Notes under the pieces: model-generated
Seen by the model: only the letters and a program-made list of their open reading frames with translations
Databases searched by the model: none
What the model was told of the DNA's origin: nothing
Assembly: GCA_014529385.2 (NCBI GenBank)
Contig: CM043962.1
Location: 47,485,098 to 47,549,097 of the forward strand
Direction of reading: 5' to 3'
Length of the DNA stretch: 64,000 bases
Source of the DNA: Adiantum capillus-veneris
Lineage: Eukaryota > Streptophyta > Polypodiopsida > Polypodiales > Pteridaceae
Translations under genes and position numbers: made by a program
Shown here: positions 20,191 to 31,901 of the stretch, piece by piece
Numbering within the stretch: the stretch's first letter is position 1
How the letters are laid out: the number at the start of each line of letters is the position of its first letter

Positions 20191-21042
20191 TAGCCTAGCC
20201 CCCAATTACATAGTCGTAACATCAAACAGTTGAAAGGAATGCTCGAGCTTCCGCCTTCACGATGAAATTTTTTTGATTTTTCAGAGATTTATGAGCTTCT
20301 AAAGTGAAGCCCACACACCATTTTGATAAGGGGAAACCCTAATTCACTCCCTCACAAGCTCAGATACAAGATTGCGAAGAGACGGGACTGCAACACACAT
20401 AGATTGGGCAACCATGGAAGCTATTACACAGTAGAGAAAAATTGCTGGTTTTTTCTGTAAAAAGCAGCCCTCTCTCTCTTACCCACGGCATTTTCAGTTG
20501 ATGTGTTAATTTTTAGGCCATTTTTTCATTCTGGACCAAAACTAGGCCATTTTCAGCTCATTTTTTGACCCAAAAATTGCCATTTTTTAATGCGAAAAAT
20601 CCCAAACGGAGTCAGAAAAATCCCTAAATTTGTGGGATCACTCGCATAATCATAAAAAGCATAGATAAGCATACTTTTCCATCAATATACCATTTTGGAT
20701 CACTTTCCATGCAATTCTGCAACGGCGCCTGTTAGTTACTATTTTTGGCAGTTTTATGTCCGCATCAATCTTTATAGGCGAGATGAGTGTGCCACCATGA
20801 AACACTTGGAATATATACATTTTAAAACCAAATTAAGCATCTTATCAAGTGGAAAATCACGCAAATGTTCCACATACAGGGCTACGACTCCCGGGATAGG
20901 TATGTACATGATAATGACCACAGTAGACGCTTCAACATATATCACAATATGTACATGGTTGCTTTTATTTGCATACATTGAGAAGTGTCAAGAGTGAGGT
21001 GAATGTTTTTATTTCACACTATGTACGTGCCACGACACGACA
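20191..21042 (-). repeat. Gypsy 3' LTR, second part
   Basis: Aligns with 31054-31901 of the intact LTR, from 'tagcctagcccccaattacatagtcgtaac' to 'gtacgtgccacgacacgaca'. The purine-rich tract next to it on the minus strand (from 'catccaccccctctaaacc') fits a polypurine tract. Confidence 0.92.
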
Positions 21043-22184
21043 TCCACCCCCTCTAAACCTGCACATCCTCCGGTATGTGCCACAACAACATTTGTAGAGC
21101 ATTTATAAAACTCATGGTCAAACACCATATTCTCACTTTCATCCTCAGCTTGCATATAGTTGGCTTCATCATCCTCTTCACTTGGTTGTACATCAAATGG
21201 ATCAGCATTCCCTCTTCTTTGGAATACTTTAATTCTTTTTCCTGCAATGGGAATTTTCAGTTCTGTCCCATCTAGTGCACGCAAGGTGTAAGTTGCATTT
21301 CCATGCACATGTTCGACAACATAAGGACCAAACCATCTCTTTGCAAGCTTCCTTATTGTAGAGTGATGGTTTTCAAGGCTACTATCGTACACCGACACCC
21401 AATCACCTTCTTCAATGTCTTTTGGTCTGAGCCTATACATCTTGTCAAATCTATCTTTGTTCTTCAACCTTGCATTCTTTAGTCGAGCTTTTGCAAGCTC
21501 AATGTCTTCAGGCCTTCTTTCTAATTGCCTTATCCGCAATGCAAGAAGGTCTTTTATACTCATTCCATCTTTCCATGGCAATACATTCCATGTAAGAACT
21601 ACATCTTCAATTGGCATCATAGGTTTTTTACCATACATCACAACAGGCATATAGCCAGTGACTGAACTATGTGTTGTACGGTCAACCCACAATGCAAATG
21701 ACAGTAACCTTGGCCACTCTCCAAGCCTACCTTCACAAGCCTTAGCTAAAGCTTTGATTATTGGAGGATGCCCTCTTTCACTTTTTCAATTTCCCTCTGG
21801 GTTATAAGCACAAGTTAAAGCTAGTTTGATGCCCATTCTAGAGAAGAATTCCCTTGCTTCATCTGCATCCAATTCTCCTCTATCTGCAGTTATCTTTTCC
21901 ACACACGCATAGCGACAGATCACATCTTTAAGAAGAAATTTACATACAACTTGTGTCCTCTTTGTCCTCAATGCATGCCCTTCAACTTGATTAGACAAAT
22001 CTTCTCTTGCAACCACCAAATACCTCATTTGCCAAAGTCCCAAAGGCATTGTAACCAAGTCCACACCCCATTTGTAATGCATGGCTAATGGATAAGTAGG
22101 ATGTAGTGCATCACGATGCCGTACATTTGAGTACATTTGGCATGTCACACAAGAATCCACAAACTCAGCCACATCCTTATACAT
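21009..22184 (-). pseudogene. Gypsy integrase (two frames)
   Basis: 22184-21786 holds the integrase zinc-binding tail and catalytic core start (FVDSCVTCQ, GVDLVTMPLG, KITADRGELDADEAREFF). 21692-21009 holds the later core and C-terminal region (DRTTHSSVTGYMPV, EEGDWVSVYD, KLAKRWFGPYVVEHV, typical of the gypsy GPY region). The frames are separated by a shift and stop near 21700-21785. Only ~170 bp separate it from the RT, so RNase H is absent. Confidence 0.85.
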
Positions 22185-22355
22185 TCCTTTCCACCAATAC
22201 CTTTCTTTTACCTTGGCAAATGTTGCCCATACACCTCGATGTCCTGCCCATAAACTTTCATGGAACTCCTTGATAATTTGTTGTTGAGTAACCTTAACTA
22301 CATGTGCATAATGTGGTATCCAAATAAGTTAGAAAATGCAAGCACCAAGAAATCT

Positions 22356-23207
22356 TCAAACTTCAGTTATAGTTGTACATGTTTCTTTCATGTTTTTGAT
22401 TGCATCCATCTTTTTTGGACAAGGCTTTCTACCATAAGGACCACACATATTCCCCACAATCAAAACTTCATTGACACCAAATACAGGTTTTTGCCCTGAC
22501 AGGGTAAGATTAACTTCTTCGAGCTTTGTCAAAATCGTCTCACAATCTTTGATATGGTCTGCAACAAACTTACGGCACCCCCTTGAATCCATACATTCAT
22601 TTTTATCTTTGCCTTCACATCCTTTGATGGGCACATCATCAAGAAATGGCATTGTGATTTGAGGTATGAAGTCACGTAGAACCATGTTCATCCCATTCAT
22701 CATGTGTGCCACTGAATTTGTTGCTCCTTGAGGTAAGGTACACATCCTTACCAATCCCAAAGGTGTTTTCATAGTTGTCAGATCTCTACTCTCAACATCT
22801 AGCTGAAATTGATCGTACCCTGAATAGAGATCTCCCATTGAGTAAATTGACCTTCCTGCAAACACCTCTATAAATTCATCCACTATAGGTCCTGTACCCA
22901 CATTCCTGATGGTAACCTTGTTTACAGGTTGCATATCTTGTATGAACCGCAAAGCTCCATTCTTCTTAGGCGCATTGAACCACTTGTTTGAATATGGCAC
23001 ACAAGAAGGCTCCAAGATACCCATGCTAATCTTTTCATTGAGTAGTTCTATTAACTTTGGCAAATGTGCTTTCGGAACCCGAATTGGGCATAGATTCCAA
23101 GGTACATGAGGGATAGTGAAGATCAGCATAGGTGCAACAACATTAGGATCAACACACCCTATCTCATGTGGCTGGAAAGCAAAAGCCTTACCATGTCTTG
23201 AAAGCAT
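22356..23207 (-). pseudogene. Gypsy reverse transcriptase
   Basis: The frame holds WNLCPIRVPKAHLPKLIELL, WFNAPKKNGALRFIQDMQPVN, MGDLYSGYDQFQLD, the TLPQGATNS motif and the catalytic FLDDVPIKG box. It ends in the thumb region (LTLSGQKPVFGVNEV). The active-site spelling FLDD followed by PIKG is unusual for plant gypsy elements and recalls some fungal Ty3 elements (from memory, unverified). A frameshift separates it from the upstream protease. Confidence 0.85.
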
Positions 23208-23407
23208 TTCTTTAAAACTCTTCTTCTGTTAAAAACTCTTCATGGCCAACTTTTATCTCTTTTAGGGATTCCATTGTGAACTTGTGTCCAGTTCTTTTTG
23301 GATCCCTGAGACTCTTTGAACTCTTTGTTCGCTTTTGGTAGAGGATACTCATGAAGACTATTGCGGTTCCTCTCGTGATTCACACACACAGTCAAAAATT
23401 GCACAAC

Positions 23408-23719
23408 TCACTTCCCATCTCTGCTCTTTACCCTAGCATAAGCAAAACCATCATCCAAGACCTTTGTTTCCATGCGAACGGCTGTGATGTATGGCTGCCC
23501 AAGGATAAGAGGATAGGTAGACATCTCCTGCACAAAGAAATTTTGCTCATCCTTCACATTACCAATCATCACTTTCACATTTGGACAAGCCCCATAGAGC
23601 TCTCCTAATGAGTTATTTGCAACTCTGATCATCCACCCATGGTCTGTGTCTATCGTCCACTTACCCTTCATGTAAAGACTCTTGGACATAAGATTGATCT
23701 CAGAGCCATGATCTATCAA
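23408..23719 (-). pseudogene. Gypsy aspartic protease region
   Basis: The frame contains ALIDHGSEINLMSKSLY, where DHGSE takes the place of the usual D[ST]GA catalytic triplet, followed by the flap-like LGELYGACPNVKVMIG and YPLILGQPYITAVRM near the C terminus. The beginning of the frame joins in phase, across the copia insertion at 23748-28147, to DLEEPYVALIDHG, which confirms the nesting. Confidence 0.8.
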
Positions 23720-23747
23720 TGCAACATATGGCTCCTCAAGATCACCC

Positions 23748-23974
23748 TGTTGGAATTAGGGTTGCAGAGAAACACACACAGCTTGGAGAAGACGAAGGAA
23801 GCTCAAGGCACACAATAGAGAGTGTATTACTTCGTGTGCAATGGAAAGATGGATAGCCCTAGAGTGATGGGCGTATATACAATGCACGGGGAAAAAACCC
23901 TCCTAAAGAGGGAAATAATGCCCTGACGGTCCTAGTGTGTTCACACACATCACTACCACATGTATATAATAACA
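23748..23974 (-). repeat. copia-B 3' LTR
   Basis: 227 bp, ends TG...CA; pairs with 27921-28147. Confidence 0.95.
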
Positions 23975-24049
23975 AGCCCCCCCTGGAGTGATGCGGGGAA
24001 CGAGAGCTGGCACATGAGTAAAGGGAAGTGCCATGCCTTGAGGACAGGA

Positions 24050-26560
24050 TCAGTCCACAAAGGGGAGTAAGCCCAAAGCTTTGCGGCAAGCTTCAAGCTT
24101 CTCACGAGACAATGCCTTTGTGAAAAGATCTGCAAGGTTTTCCTGTGTTGGCACATAAGCCAAGATGATCTTTCCTGCTGAGAGCCTCTCCCTGACATAG
24201 TGGTAATGCACCTCAATGTGCTTTGTGCGAGCATGAAAAATTGGGTTCCTTGCAACTGCCAATGCGCTCTGACTGTCAGTGTTGATAGTGTTGGCAGTGT
24301 CCTGTCCAACACCCAAATCAGCCATAAGGCTTCTGAGCCATACACACTCAACCGTAGCTGTGAAGACTGCCCTGTACTCAGCCTCACAACTCGAAGTGGC
24401 CACAGTAGGTTGCTTCTTGCTCAACCATGATATACATGAACTGCCAAGCATGAAACAAAAACCACTTGTGGACACTCGCGTGTCAAAACAACGAGTCCAA
24501 TCTGAGTCTGAAAAAGCATGTAAGTCTGGCGGCAATGATCCCCCCTTGGGATAAAACAAGCCAAGATGTAAAGTGCCACTAAGGTAGCGGAAAATCCTCT
24601 TGACAGCCTGCCAATTCTTAGACCCTGGGCTATGCATAAATCTGCTGACCTGTGAGACTGCAAACTGAATATCCGGCCTCGTGTTGCATACATAAATGAG
24701 GCAGCCAACAACAGTTTGGTAAAGAGTGACATCAGCAAGATCACCAGCATCATGTAGACTCAACTTCAAACCTGTTTGCATGGGAGTGGCAATAGATTTG
24801 CAATCCTCAAGTCCAAACTTACATAGCAATGTCTCTATGTAACTTTTCTGACACAAGGCAATACCACCATCACACTGCTTAAACTGTATACCCAAATAAT
24901 GATGCAACAACCCCAAATCTTTCATCTTGAAATTAGCATTCAAATCAGCCTTAGATTCAGCAATATGTTTCTCATTTGGTCCAGTGATCAGCAAATCATC
25001 AACATAAAGAACCACAATGAGAAGTACATCACCCTCACACTTTACATACAATGTGCTTTCTGTTGGACTGTTACGAAAGCCTTGTTTGACCAAATGAGTG
25101 TCAGCTTTCTCATACCAAGCACGAGGAGATTACTTCAACCCATACAAAGCCTTGTTACATTTGCACACTTTGTCCTCTTGTCCTTTTATGAAAAAACCGC
25201 GAGACTGCGTTACATAAACTTCCTCAAATATGTCACCATTCAAGAAAGCAGTAACAATGTCTGATTGATGTACATCCCAACCAAAATGAGCTGCCAATGC
25301 ACATAGAAAACGCAAAGTAGTCATACGACAAGTGGGAGCAAAAGTCTCTTCATAATCTAAACCTTTTTGCTGTGCATAACCCTTTGCAACAAGTCGAGCC
25401 TTATGGCGATCAATCTCACCATCCGGCTTGCGTTTCAACTTGTTAACCCACTTTGTACCAATGGCCTTTTTGCCAGGAGGCAAATCACATAAAGTCCATG
25501 TGTCATTTTCTATAAGTGCATCAGATTTTGATTGCATGGCAGCCATCCAATTTTCTAAATTCTGTGCTTCATCAAAAGACAGAGGCTCCTCAACATCATG
25601 TAAGCTAGACACAGCCAAAGCATAACAATCTGATGCATAGGATGCATGGCGAGAGCCTGAATGAGTACGACTAGACAAAGGTGCATCCAATTTACTGTCA
25701 CGCAAAGTGTGCACCAGCCATTTTGGCATACTTCTAGCCTGCTCATTTTCAGCCCTTTCCTCATCAAGTACATCATGTACATCTGCATCAGTAATAGGCT
25801 GATCTAAAACATTTTCAGAAACCCCCATAGGCTGTACATTTGCCTCATTGGAACTTACATTCGTATTTCCACCACTGAAAAGAGGCAACAAAGTGTCATA
25901 AATGTCCTGTGAGCTTACATTACTGTCTCTAGTACATGACAGCAAGGGATGAACAAAATCTTCCACAAACACTACATCCCGAGAAACCAGAATACGTTTT
26001 GTTTGCGGATGATACAACCTGTAACCTTTGCTTTCAGCACTATAGCCAACAAAAATACATTTGACAGCCTTATCATCCAATTTTCTGCGCTGCACTTGTG
26101 GCACCAAAGCATATGCCAAACAGCCAAAAACACGCATGTGCTCAATAGAAGGCTTTCTATCATGCCATGCTTCATATGGAGTAATAGACTACAAAGCTTT
26201 CGTAGGACACCTGTTAAGTACATAAGTGGCACACATGATGGCCTCAAGCCAAAAAGAATGCGGTAAAGCTTGACTTTTGACCATACATCGTGCCATTTCC
26301 GTCAGTGACCTGTTTTTCCTCTCAGCAACACCATTTTGCTGAGGTGTATAAGGCATTGTACATTGGTGTTTTATCCCACGACTAGCCAGAAATACACGAG
26401 AGAGAGGTAAACAATTCACGATGTGAGGTAATGTGCTTTGTAGCACTATTGTCAAAATACCACACATGTGAATCTGCAGCAACTGACAAGCATGCATCAT
26501 GGACAACAGGATTGTATGTACACTCTGCGCTAAAAGCCCATTCTGCATCAACATCAGCAT
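24050..26560 (-). pseudogene. copia-B integrase remnant, reverse transcriptase and RNase H
   Basis: From the minus-strand right end: the integrase second half (HQCTMPYTPQQNGVAERKNR, with the catalytic Glu), the integrase C-terminal part (RVFGCLAYALVP, KCIFVGYSAESKGYRL), RT (ALIENDTWTLCDLPPGKKA, KARLVAKGYAQQKGLDYEET, NKALYGLK then stop), the rest of RT with YVDDLLITG, and RNase H (ASTSGFCFMLG variant, SSCEAEYRA, HARTKHIEVHYHYVRE). There are stops near 26190 and 25130. The first integrase Asp boxes are deleted; the protease joins directly to integrase near 26402. Confidence 0.9.
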
Positions 26561-27560
26561 TACAGTCTCCTTTCATAGAAGACTCAACAATGGCTGCATT
26601 TGTAGTGGAACCAGCATTTACAGTGGAACCACCCTCTTTCTTCTTAGCCTCTTTGGCCTTCAACTTAGAACACGACTTGATCAAGTGATCATTGGCTTTA
26701 CAATAATGGCAACGCATCTTCTTTTTGCCCTTATCACCAGAATTGCCAGATGAAGTACTGCCAGCAGAAGCATTAGGAACAGAATTTTTGCCACTCGCAG
26801 CAGAACCATAATAAGTGGTTGCATTACTGTTACCACCCTTTCTTTGAGAAGCAATAAAAGCCTATTCAACTGCACGCTACCTAGTCCTGTTTTTTCTAGA
26901 AAGTGACTCTTGCAACAGCAATGTGCATAATGCATCAAACTTGACAACTTCAGGATTTCCTTGGGTCATAAGTCTCCAAGTACTAGCAAAATTCTGGTAG
27001 GAATCTTGTAAGGCATCAAGAACAGTCTGCACAAGGGAACTGTCTGAAATGACTTCACCTGCAGAAATAAGCTCCTCATTGATATCCTTGACACTAGTAA
27101 GGAAAGTGTCCATATCATCTTCCTCATGCATAATCTTCGACTCCAGCTCTTTACGCAGCAAAGCAATTTTAGCCTCATTGCGGCTTGCATAAAGACCTGC
27201 TAAAATATCCCAAGCCTGTTTTGCAGATTTTGCTGAACGGATGTGAGGAACAACGGTGCGCTTCACAGACAACGCAATCAATGCATGAGCCTGCGCATCC
27301 TTAACATCCCAACAAGCTTGTTCTGTCGTAGGCAAAACAACTCTAACAGCTGCAATCCTTACAGCAAGACCTGCAACATCCTCAACATCGCCTACATTCT
27401 CAGAACCAGGACGTACATCAATGCCCTGCACAATGTTCCAGACACCCTTTGACACAAAAACATGTTGCATCATATAAGCCCACATAGGGTAGTTGTCCCC
27501 ATCCAACCTGTCCTCAGCAGCAAACATCTTGAACACATCTGTGTTGTTGTTGTCAGCCAT
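26382..27560 (-). pseudogene. copia-B gag and protease remnant
   Basis: Gag starts at ATG 27558-27560 (MADNNNTDVFKMFAAEDRL, DGDNYPMWAYMMQHVF) and stops at 26877. A zinc knuckle CHYC-x4-H-x4-C follows in another frame (26717-26382), then the protease motif with DNSA in place of the usual DSGA. Gag packages the element RNA; this copy is broken by stops and the internal deletion. Confidence 0.88.
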
Positions 27561-27906
27561 GGTAAATGTCACCTGATGTGAAAATTGCCCGAAAATAGGA
27601 GAAACAGAGCGGGAATAACCTGTGCTATATAACACAAACCGTAGAAGACTTGAAGGCACCTATTATGCAGAAAACGACACTCACAGAAATTCTACACAAA
27701 ATGACGAAATAGCCTGTGCAGTACTTCCTGTAGTGGAAACGGAGGCCGAAATGAGCCCAAATCAAAATTCTGAGCAGACCAAGCTCTTAGAGCGCTCTCA
27801 AAATTTTTGTCGACCTGCGATCGCTCGCCATAGCTCACTGAAATCGGAGAAAGTGATCAGGCGTGTGCTGGAGCACCTGGCGACTAAGCCCGGGAGGTCG
27901 TGACCT

Positions 27907-27918
27907 GCTCTGATACCA
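27907..27918 (-). other. copia-B primer-binding site
   Basis: Complement of TGGTATCAGAGC, two bases inside the 5' LTR; matches the initiator-Met tRNA 3' end used by plant copia elements. Confidence 0.9.
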
Positions 27919-27920
27919 AT

Positions 27921-28147
27921 TGTTGGAATTAGGGTTTCAGAGAAACACACACATCTTGGAGACGACGAAAGAATCTCAAGGCACACAATAGAGAGTGTAT
28001 TACTTCGTGTGCAATGGAAAGATGGATAGCCCTAGAGTGATGGGCGTATACACAATGCACAGGGGAAAAAACCTCCTAAAGAGGGAAAAAATGCCCCGAC
28101 GGTCCTAGTGTGTTCACACACCTCACTACCACATGTATATGGTAACA
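27921..28147 (-). repeat. copia-B 5' LTR
   Basis: 227 bp; near copy of 23748-23974 with roughly a dozen differences by eye. Confidence 0.95.
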
Positions 28148-28152
28148 CACCC

Positions 28153-29348
28153 ACCTTGACTAAGGTTTCGGTTGTAGCTCTTTCCCAATGACTTTTGGAG
28201 TAGTGTCTTTTATAGGAGGCTTCATCATCATCATCATCATCTGCAAATCAAGCATGTGCATCTCTTCGAGAAGACTGGTAGCATCCTACCACATTTTCAT
28301 CACAATCACTCTCTTGGACATGTATTCCATGTGCCTTAAGTGACTCCTCTTCACCCTCAGACTGTGGAGGAATAGACTCAGTGAGAGTTTGCCTCTTTCT
28401 TTTTATGATATCTATAATTTCTCCATGAAACTCGCGTTTAGCAATGCCAAGAACCTCACCCAAGGTAAACTCAACTTTGCTATTCAAAATCCATTCCTCC
28501 AATATCTGCTTTAAGTTTGTGGCAGCTTCAATGTCAGATTATAATTTGTATGCAGGGACTTTTGCTTTAGCTTTTCCTTGCTCTTTCTTCTTCCCTGTAG
28601 ATGCCTCCTCCATAGGAATCTCAGGAGGAGGAGGCACATGTGGTGGAGCCTCATAAGAAGGTCCTGGATCCTTTCTTCCACCAGCTCTTGTAACCCTCTT
28701 TGAAGTAGAAGGACCTGCATCTCCATTCTCATGTATGCGCTTCTCTTCCACAATTGCTTCATTGTTACAGCATTTTGCAAGATAGGCATGCACTGATAAA
28801 GAGTCCACAGGGTCATCCCAGCCTGTTGTATGGCGTATGCAATCACCGGCTTCATGTAATAACTATTTAGTTACCTTCCCTTTTTCGACTGAGGCTACTG
28901 CATATGGCCACAAGCTATCAACCTCCTCAATATCATCTGGAGTATACTTTAACACTTTCTTTGGAAATAGCTCTATCTTTGCCCCATAGGTAGCAGCCTC
29001 CACTGCAGAAATAGCATGACTAGTTGCCATATCCTCCACTAACTTCCGCATACCTCCTTTTCCAAAGTTAGTTCCTAATGGCATACCTGTCTCCCGCAGA
29101 TGGATCTTGCCATCCTTAAAAAACACAAGATCTCTTTTTAAGGAATCACTAAAGCTATCACAATCCCTTCTGCCATGGTTCGTGCCATCACACCATATGC
29201 ATATGTGCACAAATCCTTCTTTGCTTTGGGATTTTTGTCTTGCAGCAGCAGGTTGTCCTTTTTCTTCAAGCCTTGTTAGCTTTAACTTCATTTCTTGCAT
29301 GCCCTTAACAAACTCATCAAGCATTGAATCATCACCTTTTGGACTCAC
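28153..29348 (-). pseudogene. Gypsy gag C-terminal region with zinc knuckle, and linker to protease
   Basis: 29348-28863 holds MSPKGDDSMLDEFVKGMQE, a zinc knuckle CIWC-x4-H-x4-C, and DLVFFKDGKIHLRETG, then a stop. 28808-28248 is a Pro/Lys-rich linker (PPPPEIPMEEAS) and EWILNSKVEFTLGEVLGIAKREF, which resembles the region before protease in gypsy elements. The frame shifts between pieces. The copia insertion is immediately downstream. Confidence 0.75.
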
Positions 29349-29870
29349 ACAATAGGCTTTGGTGGAATCTCTGACGTGCTAGGAGGAGAGGTAGTACCAT
29401 TCACCACCATCTTGTCCCTACGACATTGCCGCTTAGCAAGCAATGAGATCGCGTCTTCAACCTCTTTCCACTCAGCCTTTAGACCTTGTTCTGTATTCTT
29501 GTCTTCAAGGAGTAGCTCTAGCTTTTCTTAGAGCTCATGACCTGCAGCTTGAAGGAACAATTCAGTCTTTTCACTATCCAAAGTAGCCCACTCTGTTCCT
29601 AACAGTTGAGCATAGCGTCACTCAAACTCTCTCAACAATTCGGTGATGGAAAGTCCTTCTTTTGGCTTTGCAACCCATTCCAAGAAGGTCCTTTTTGTAA
29701 CCCTTTCAGAGTCCTCCATGAAGTATTCCTCCTTTAGGGCTAATTTGAATTGCTCCCAACCTTCTCCATGCTCCTCCCCGATTCCCCTTACATGGTCTCT
29801 AATCTCAGGGACCACAACAAGCTCAAAACTACGAATCATGTCCACCTCTGGAACCCCAGGGGATTCACTC
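29349..29870 (-). pseudogene. Gypsy gag middle region
   Basis: 29845-29618 reads MDMIRSFELVVVPEIRDHV, GWEQFKLALKEEYF and TFLEWVAKPKEG, a retroviral-type gag fold segment. Further frames (RYAQLLGTEW, EKTELFLQAAGHEL, AEWKEVEDAISLLAKR) continue to 29349 with stops. Confidence 0.7.
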
Positions 29871-30400
29871 TATATACAAAATGGGACGCCACCTGCGAGC
29901 GGACAGCTTTGAGAAAACCCCTATATACGACTCATTTTAGGGAATATGACCCCCCTTTCTACGCTTATACGACAATCAATGAAAAAAACTATCATACCCC
30001 TATCTTACATATAAAATTTAGGTCTCACATGATCTAACTGAGTAAAACTAGTCAAAGAGTGTGTAGCATAGTGACTGGAAATGTACTAAGGTACCACTTC
30101 TATTGATAACTAGATGTACCCTCAATGTGTCTTAGTTTGAATTTCAAACTATGTGCCCAATCAGCCTGCACTTTGGCTACTCGTCCAATTCTGACCCATA
30201 CAAAGCTAGTGTAAATCAACCCTTGAATTGCTCCAAATCAGCCCTTACCTATAACCGGATTGATGAAAAATTTGATGTGTGACCTGATAAAAACACTTCC
30301 CCAAAATTCATCTGAGTTCTATTTTACACCGGTGACCAATCGTTAAAAGTAATCAACTTGGGTGAGGTCCCCCCCCCCCCCCCAAATATGATACCCCCCG
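29871..30400. other. Non-coding insertion within gypsy gag, with poly-C tract
   Basis: Gag is open on both sides of this ~0.5-kb stretch, but the stretch has stops in all minus frames. A C run of about 17 bases lies at 30369-30385. Related C-rich blocks occur near both ends ('aatatgacccccc' at 29942, 'aaatatgatacccccc' at 30384). I cannot identify termini or a target duplication. Confidence 0.45.
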
Positions 30401-30616
30401 TTGTAGGTCCATCTCCTTTACATAACCACGCAGAAACTTTGTGAAATCTTTCCCTTCAAATTGGTCCATTTTGTTCACAATAGCTTGAAGGGCTTTGGTT
30501 GCTGACACCTCCCTTGTTTCTGCAGCCTGTTGTTGTTGCATAAACATGGTGAATGCTTGAAACATTTGCATTGTGCCTTGATCAAAATGCATGCCTTGTT
30601 GCTCTTGTTGATCCAT
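30353..30616 (-). pseudogene. Gypsy gag N terminus
   Basis: ATG near 30616 gives MDQQEQQGMHFDQGTMQMF, a Gln/Met-rich start, then VNKMDQFEGKDFTKFLRGY. The frame is lost at the poly-C insertion near 30385. It lies just inside the 5' LTR, as expected for gag. Confidence 0.7.
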
Positions 30617-30683
30617 AGCTTTAATTATTTGTAATAAAACCTTTCAAAACAAGTACTTGAACCCCCACCCCAGCTGCTTCGCG

Positions 30684-30697
30684 TCGGGTTCACCAGA
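30684..30697 (-). other. Gypsy probable primer-binding site
   Basis: Next to the 5' LTR the complement reads TGGTGAACCCGACG, beginning with TGG as tRNA-primed sites do. The tRNA is not identified. Confidence 0.55.
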
Positions 30698-30699
30698 AA

Positions 30700-31901
30700 T
30701 GTCGGAATGTGTGCGCTCTAGCTATGAAGGTGCAAAACCTCTGGCTGTGAGAGTTCGTGATGATCGTCACAAACACTTTGTGAAAAAGCGTTTGTGGAGA
30801 ATCACCAACCCTCTTTCTAAGGGTGACAAAAAATCTAAGAGCGTTTGTGACAGCAAAGTCACAAACCCTCTTTCCTATCATGCTTGGAGTCTACTTGTTT
30901 TCGTAGTCGAGATTATGATGAGAGGATCACCAAATCACATTCAATTTCACTTAAAAATACCATTAAAAAACACTAAAGTTTTAGCCATGAAACCTTGATG
31001 CTCATACAAGCACAATTCTCAATCAAAACCCAAACCTCTTTCATGGTGTCATGTAGCCTCGCCACCAATTACATAGTCGTAACATCAAACAATTGAAAGG
31101 AATGCTCGAGCTTCCACCTTCACGACGAAAATTTTCTGATTTTGCAGAGATTTATGAGCTTCTAAAGCGAAGCCCACACACCATTTTGATAAGGGGAAAC
31201 CCTAATTCACTCCCTCACAAGCTCAGATACAAGATTGCGAAGATGCGGGATTGCAGCACACATAGATTGGGCAACCATGGAAGCTATTACACATTAGATA
31301 AAAATTGCTCGTTTTTTTTGTAAAAAGCAGCCCTCTCTCTCTTACCCACAGCATTTTCAGCTGATGTCAATTTTTAGGCCATTTTTCCATTTTTGGACCA
31401 AAACTAGGCCATTTTCAACTCATTTTTTACCCAAAAAATACCATTTTTAATGCGAAAAATCCAAAACGGAGTCAGAAAAATCCCTAAATTTGTGGGATCA
31501 CTCGCATAAGCACAAAAAGCATAGATAAGAATACTTTTTCATCAATATACCATTTTGGGTCACTTTCCATGCAATCCTGCAACGGCGCCTGTTAGCTGTT
31601 ATTTTTGGCAGTTTTTGTCTGCATCAGTCTTTATAGGCGAGATGAGTGTGCCACCATGAAACACTTGGAATATATACATTGTAAAACCAAATTAAGCATC
31701 TTATCAAGTGGAAAAGCATGCAAATGCGCCACATTCAGGGCTACGACTCCTCGGATAGGTATGTACATGATAATGACCGCAGTAGACGCTTCAACATATA
31801 TCACAATATTTACATGATTGCTTTTATTTGCATACATCAAGAAGTGTCAAGAGAGAGGTGAATGCTTTTATTTCACACTATGTACGTGCCACGTCAGGAC
31901 A
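30700..31901 (-). repeat. Gypsy 5' LTR (intact, 1202 bp)
   Basis: Begins TGTCGGAATGTGTGCG and ends GTCAGGACA, followed by ACGTT (31902-31906). It matches the split left LTR throughout and shows the uninterrupted 'tcatgtagcc' at 31049-31058 where the other LTR carries the DNA transposon. Confidence 0.93.

Larger units (their letters stand above)
23748..28147 (-). mobile_element. Ty1/copia element, minus strand, internally deleted (copia-B)
   Basis: The two 227-bp LTRs (27921-28147 as 5' LTR, 23748-23974 as 3' LTR) begin and end TG...CA on the minus strand. The element is flanked by CACCC (23743-23747 and 28148-28152). By eye the LTRs differ at a dozen or so positions. The primer-binding site (TGGTATCAGAGC, at 27907-27918 in complement) fits initiator-Met tRNA. 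A purine-rich tract (CCAGGGGGGGGC in complement) abuts the 3' LTR. It is the same family as the copy at 36662-41672, but lacks the gag-pre-integrase region and the first half of integrase. Confidence 0.95.
12353..31901 (-). mobile_element. Ty3/gypsy LTR retrotransposon, minus strand, with two nested insertions
   Basis: The right (5') LTR is 30700-31901 (1202 bp). The left (3') LTR is 12353-12705 plus 20191-21042 (1205 bp), split by a DNA transposon. The LTRs begin TGTCGGAATGTGTGCG and end with ACA. The flanks read ACGTT on the right (31902-31906) and ACGTT on the left if one T of the LTR start was lost. Gag, protease, RT and integrase pieces all read on the minus strand. A copia element separates gag from protease. 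RNase H is missing and gag is fragmented, so it is defective. It sits inside the 5' subterminal repeats of CACTA-3. Confidence 0.9.

Noticed and set aside
20695-20997. A ~100-aa frame, also present at 31605-31817
   Set aside because: Same reason: inside the gypsy LTR pair, frame not kept at equal length in the two copies.
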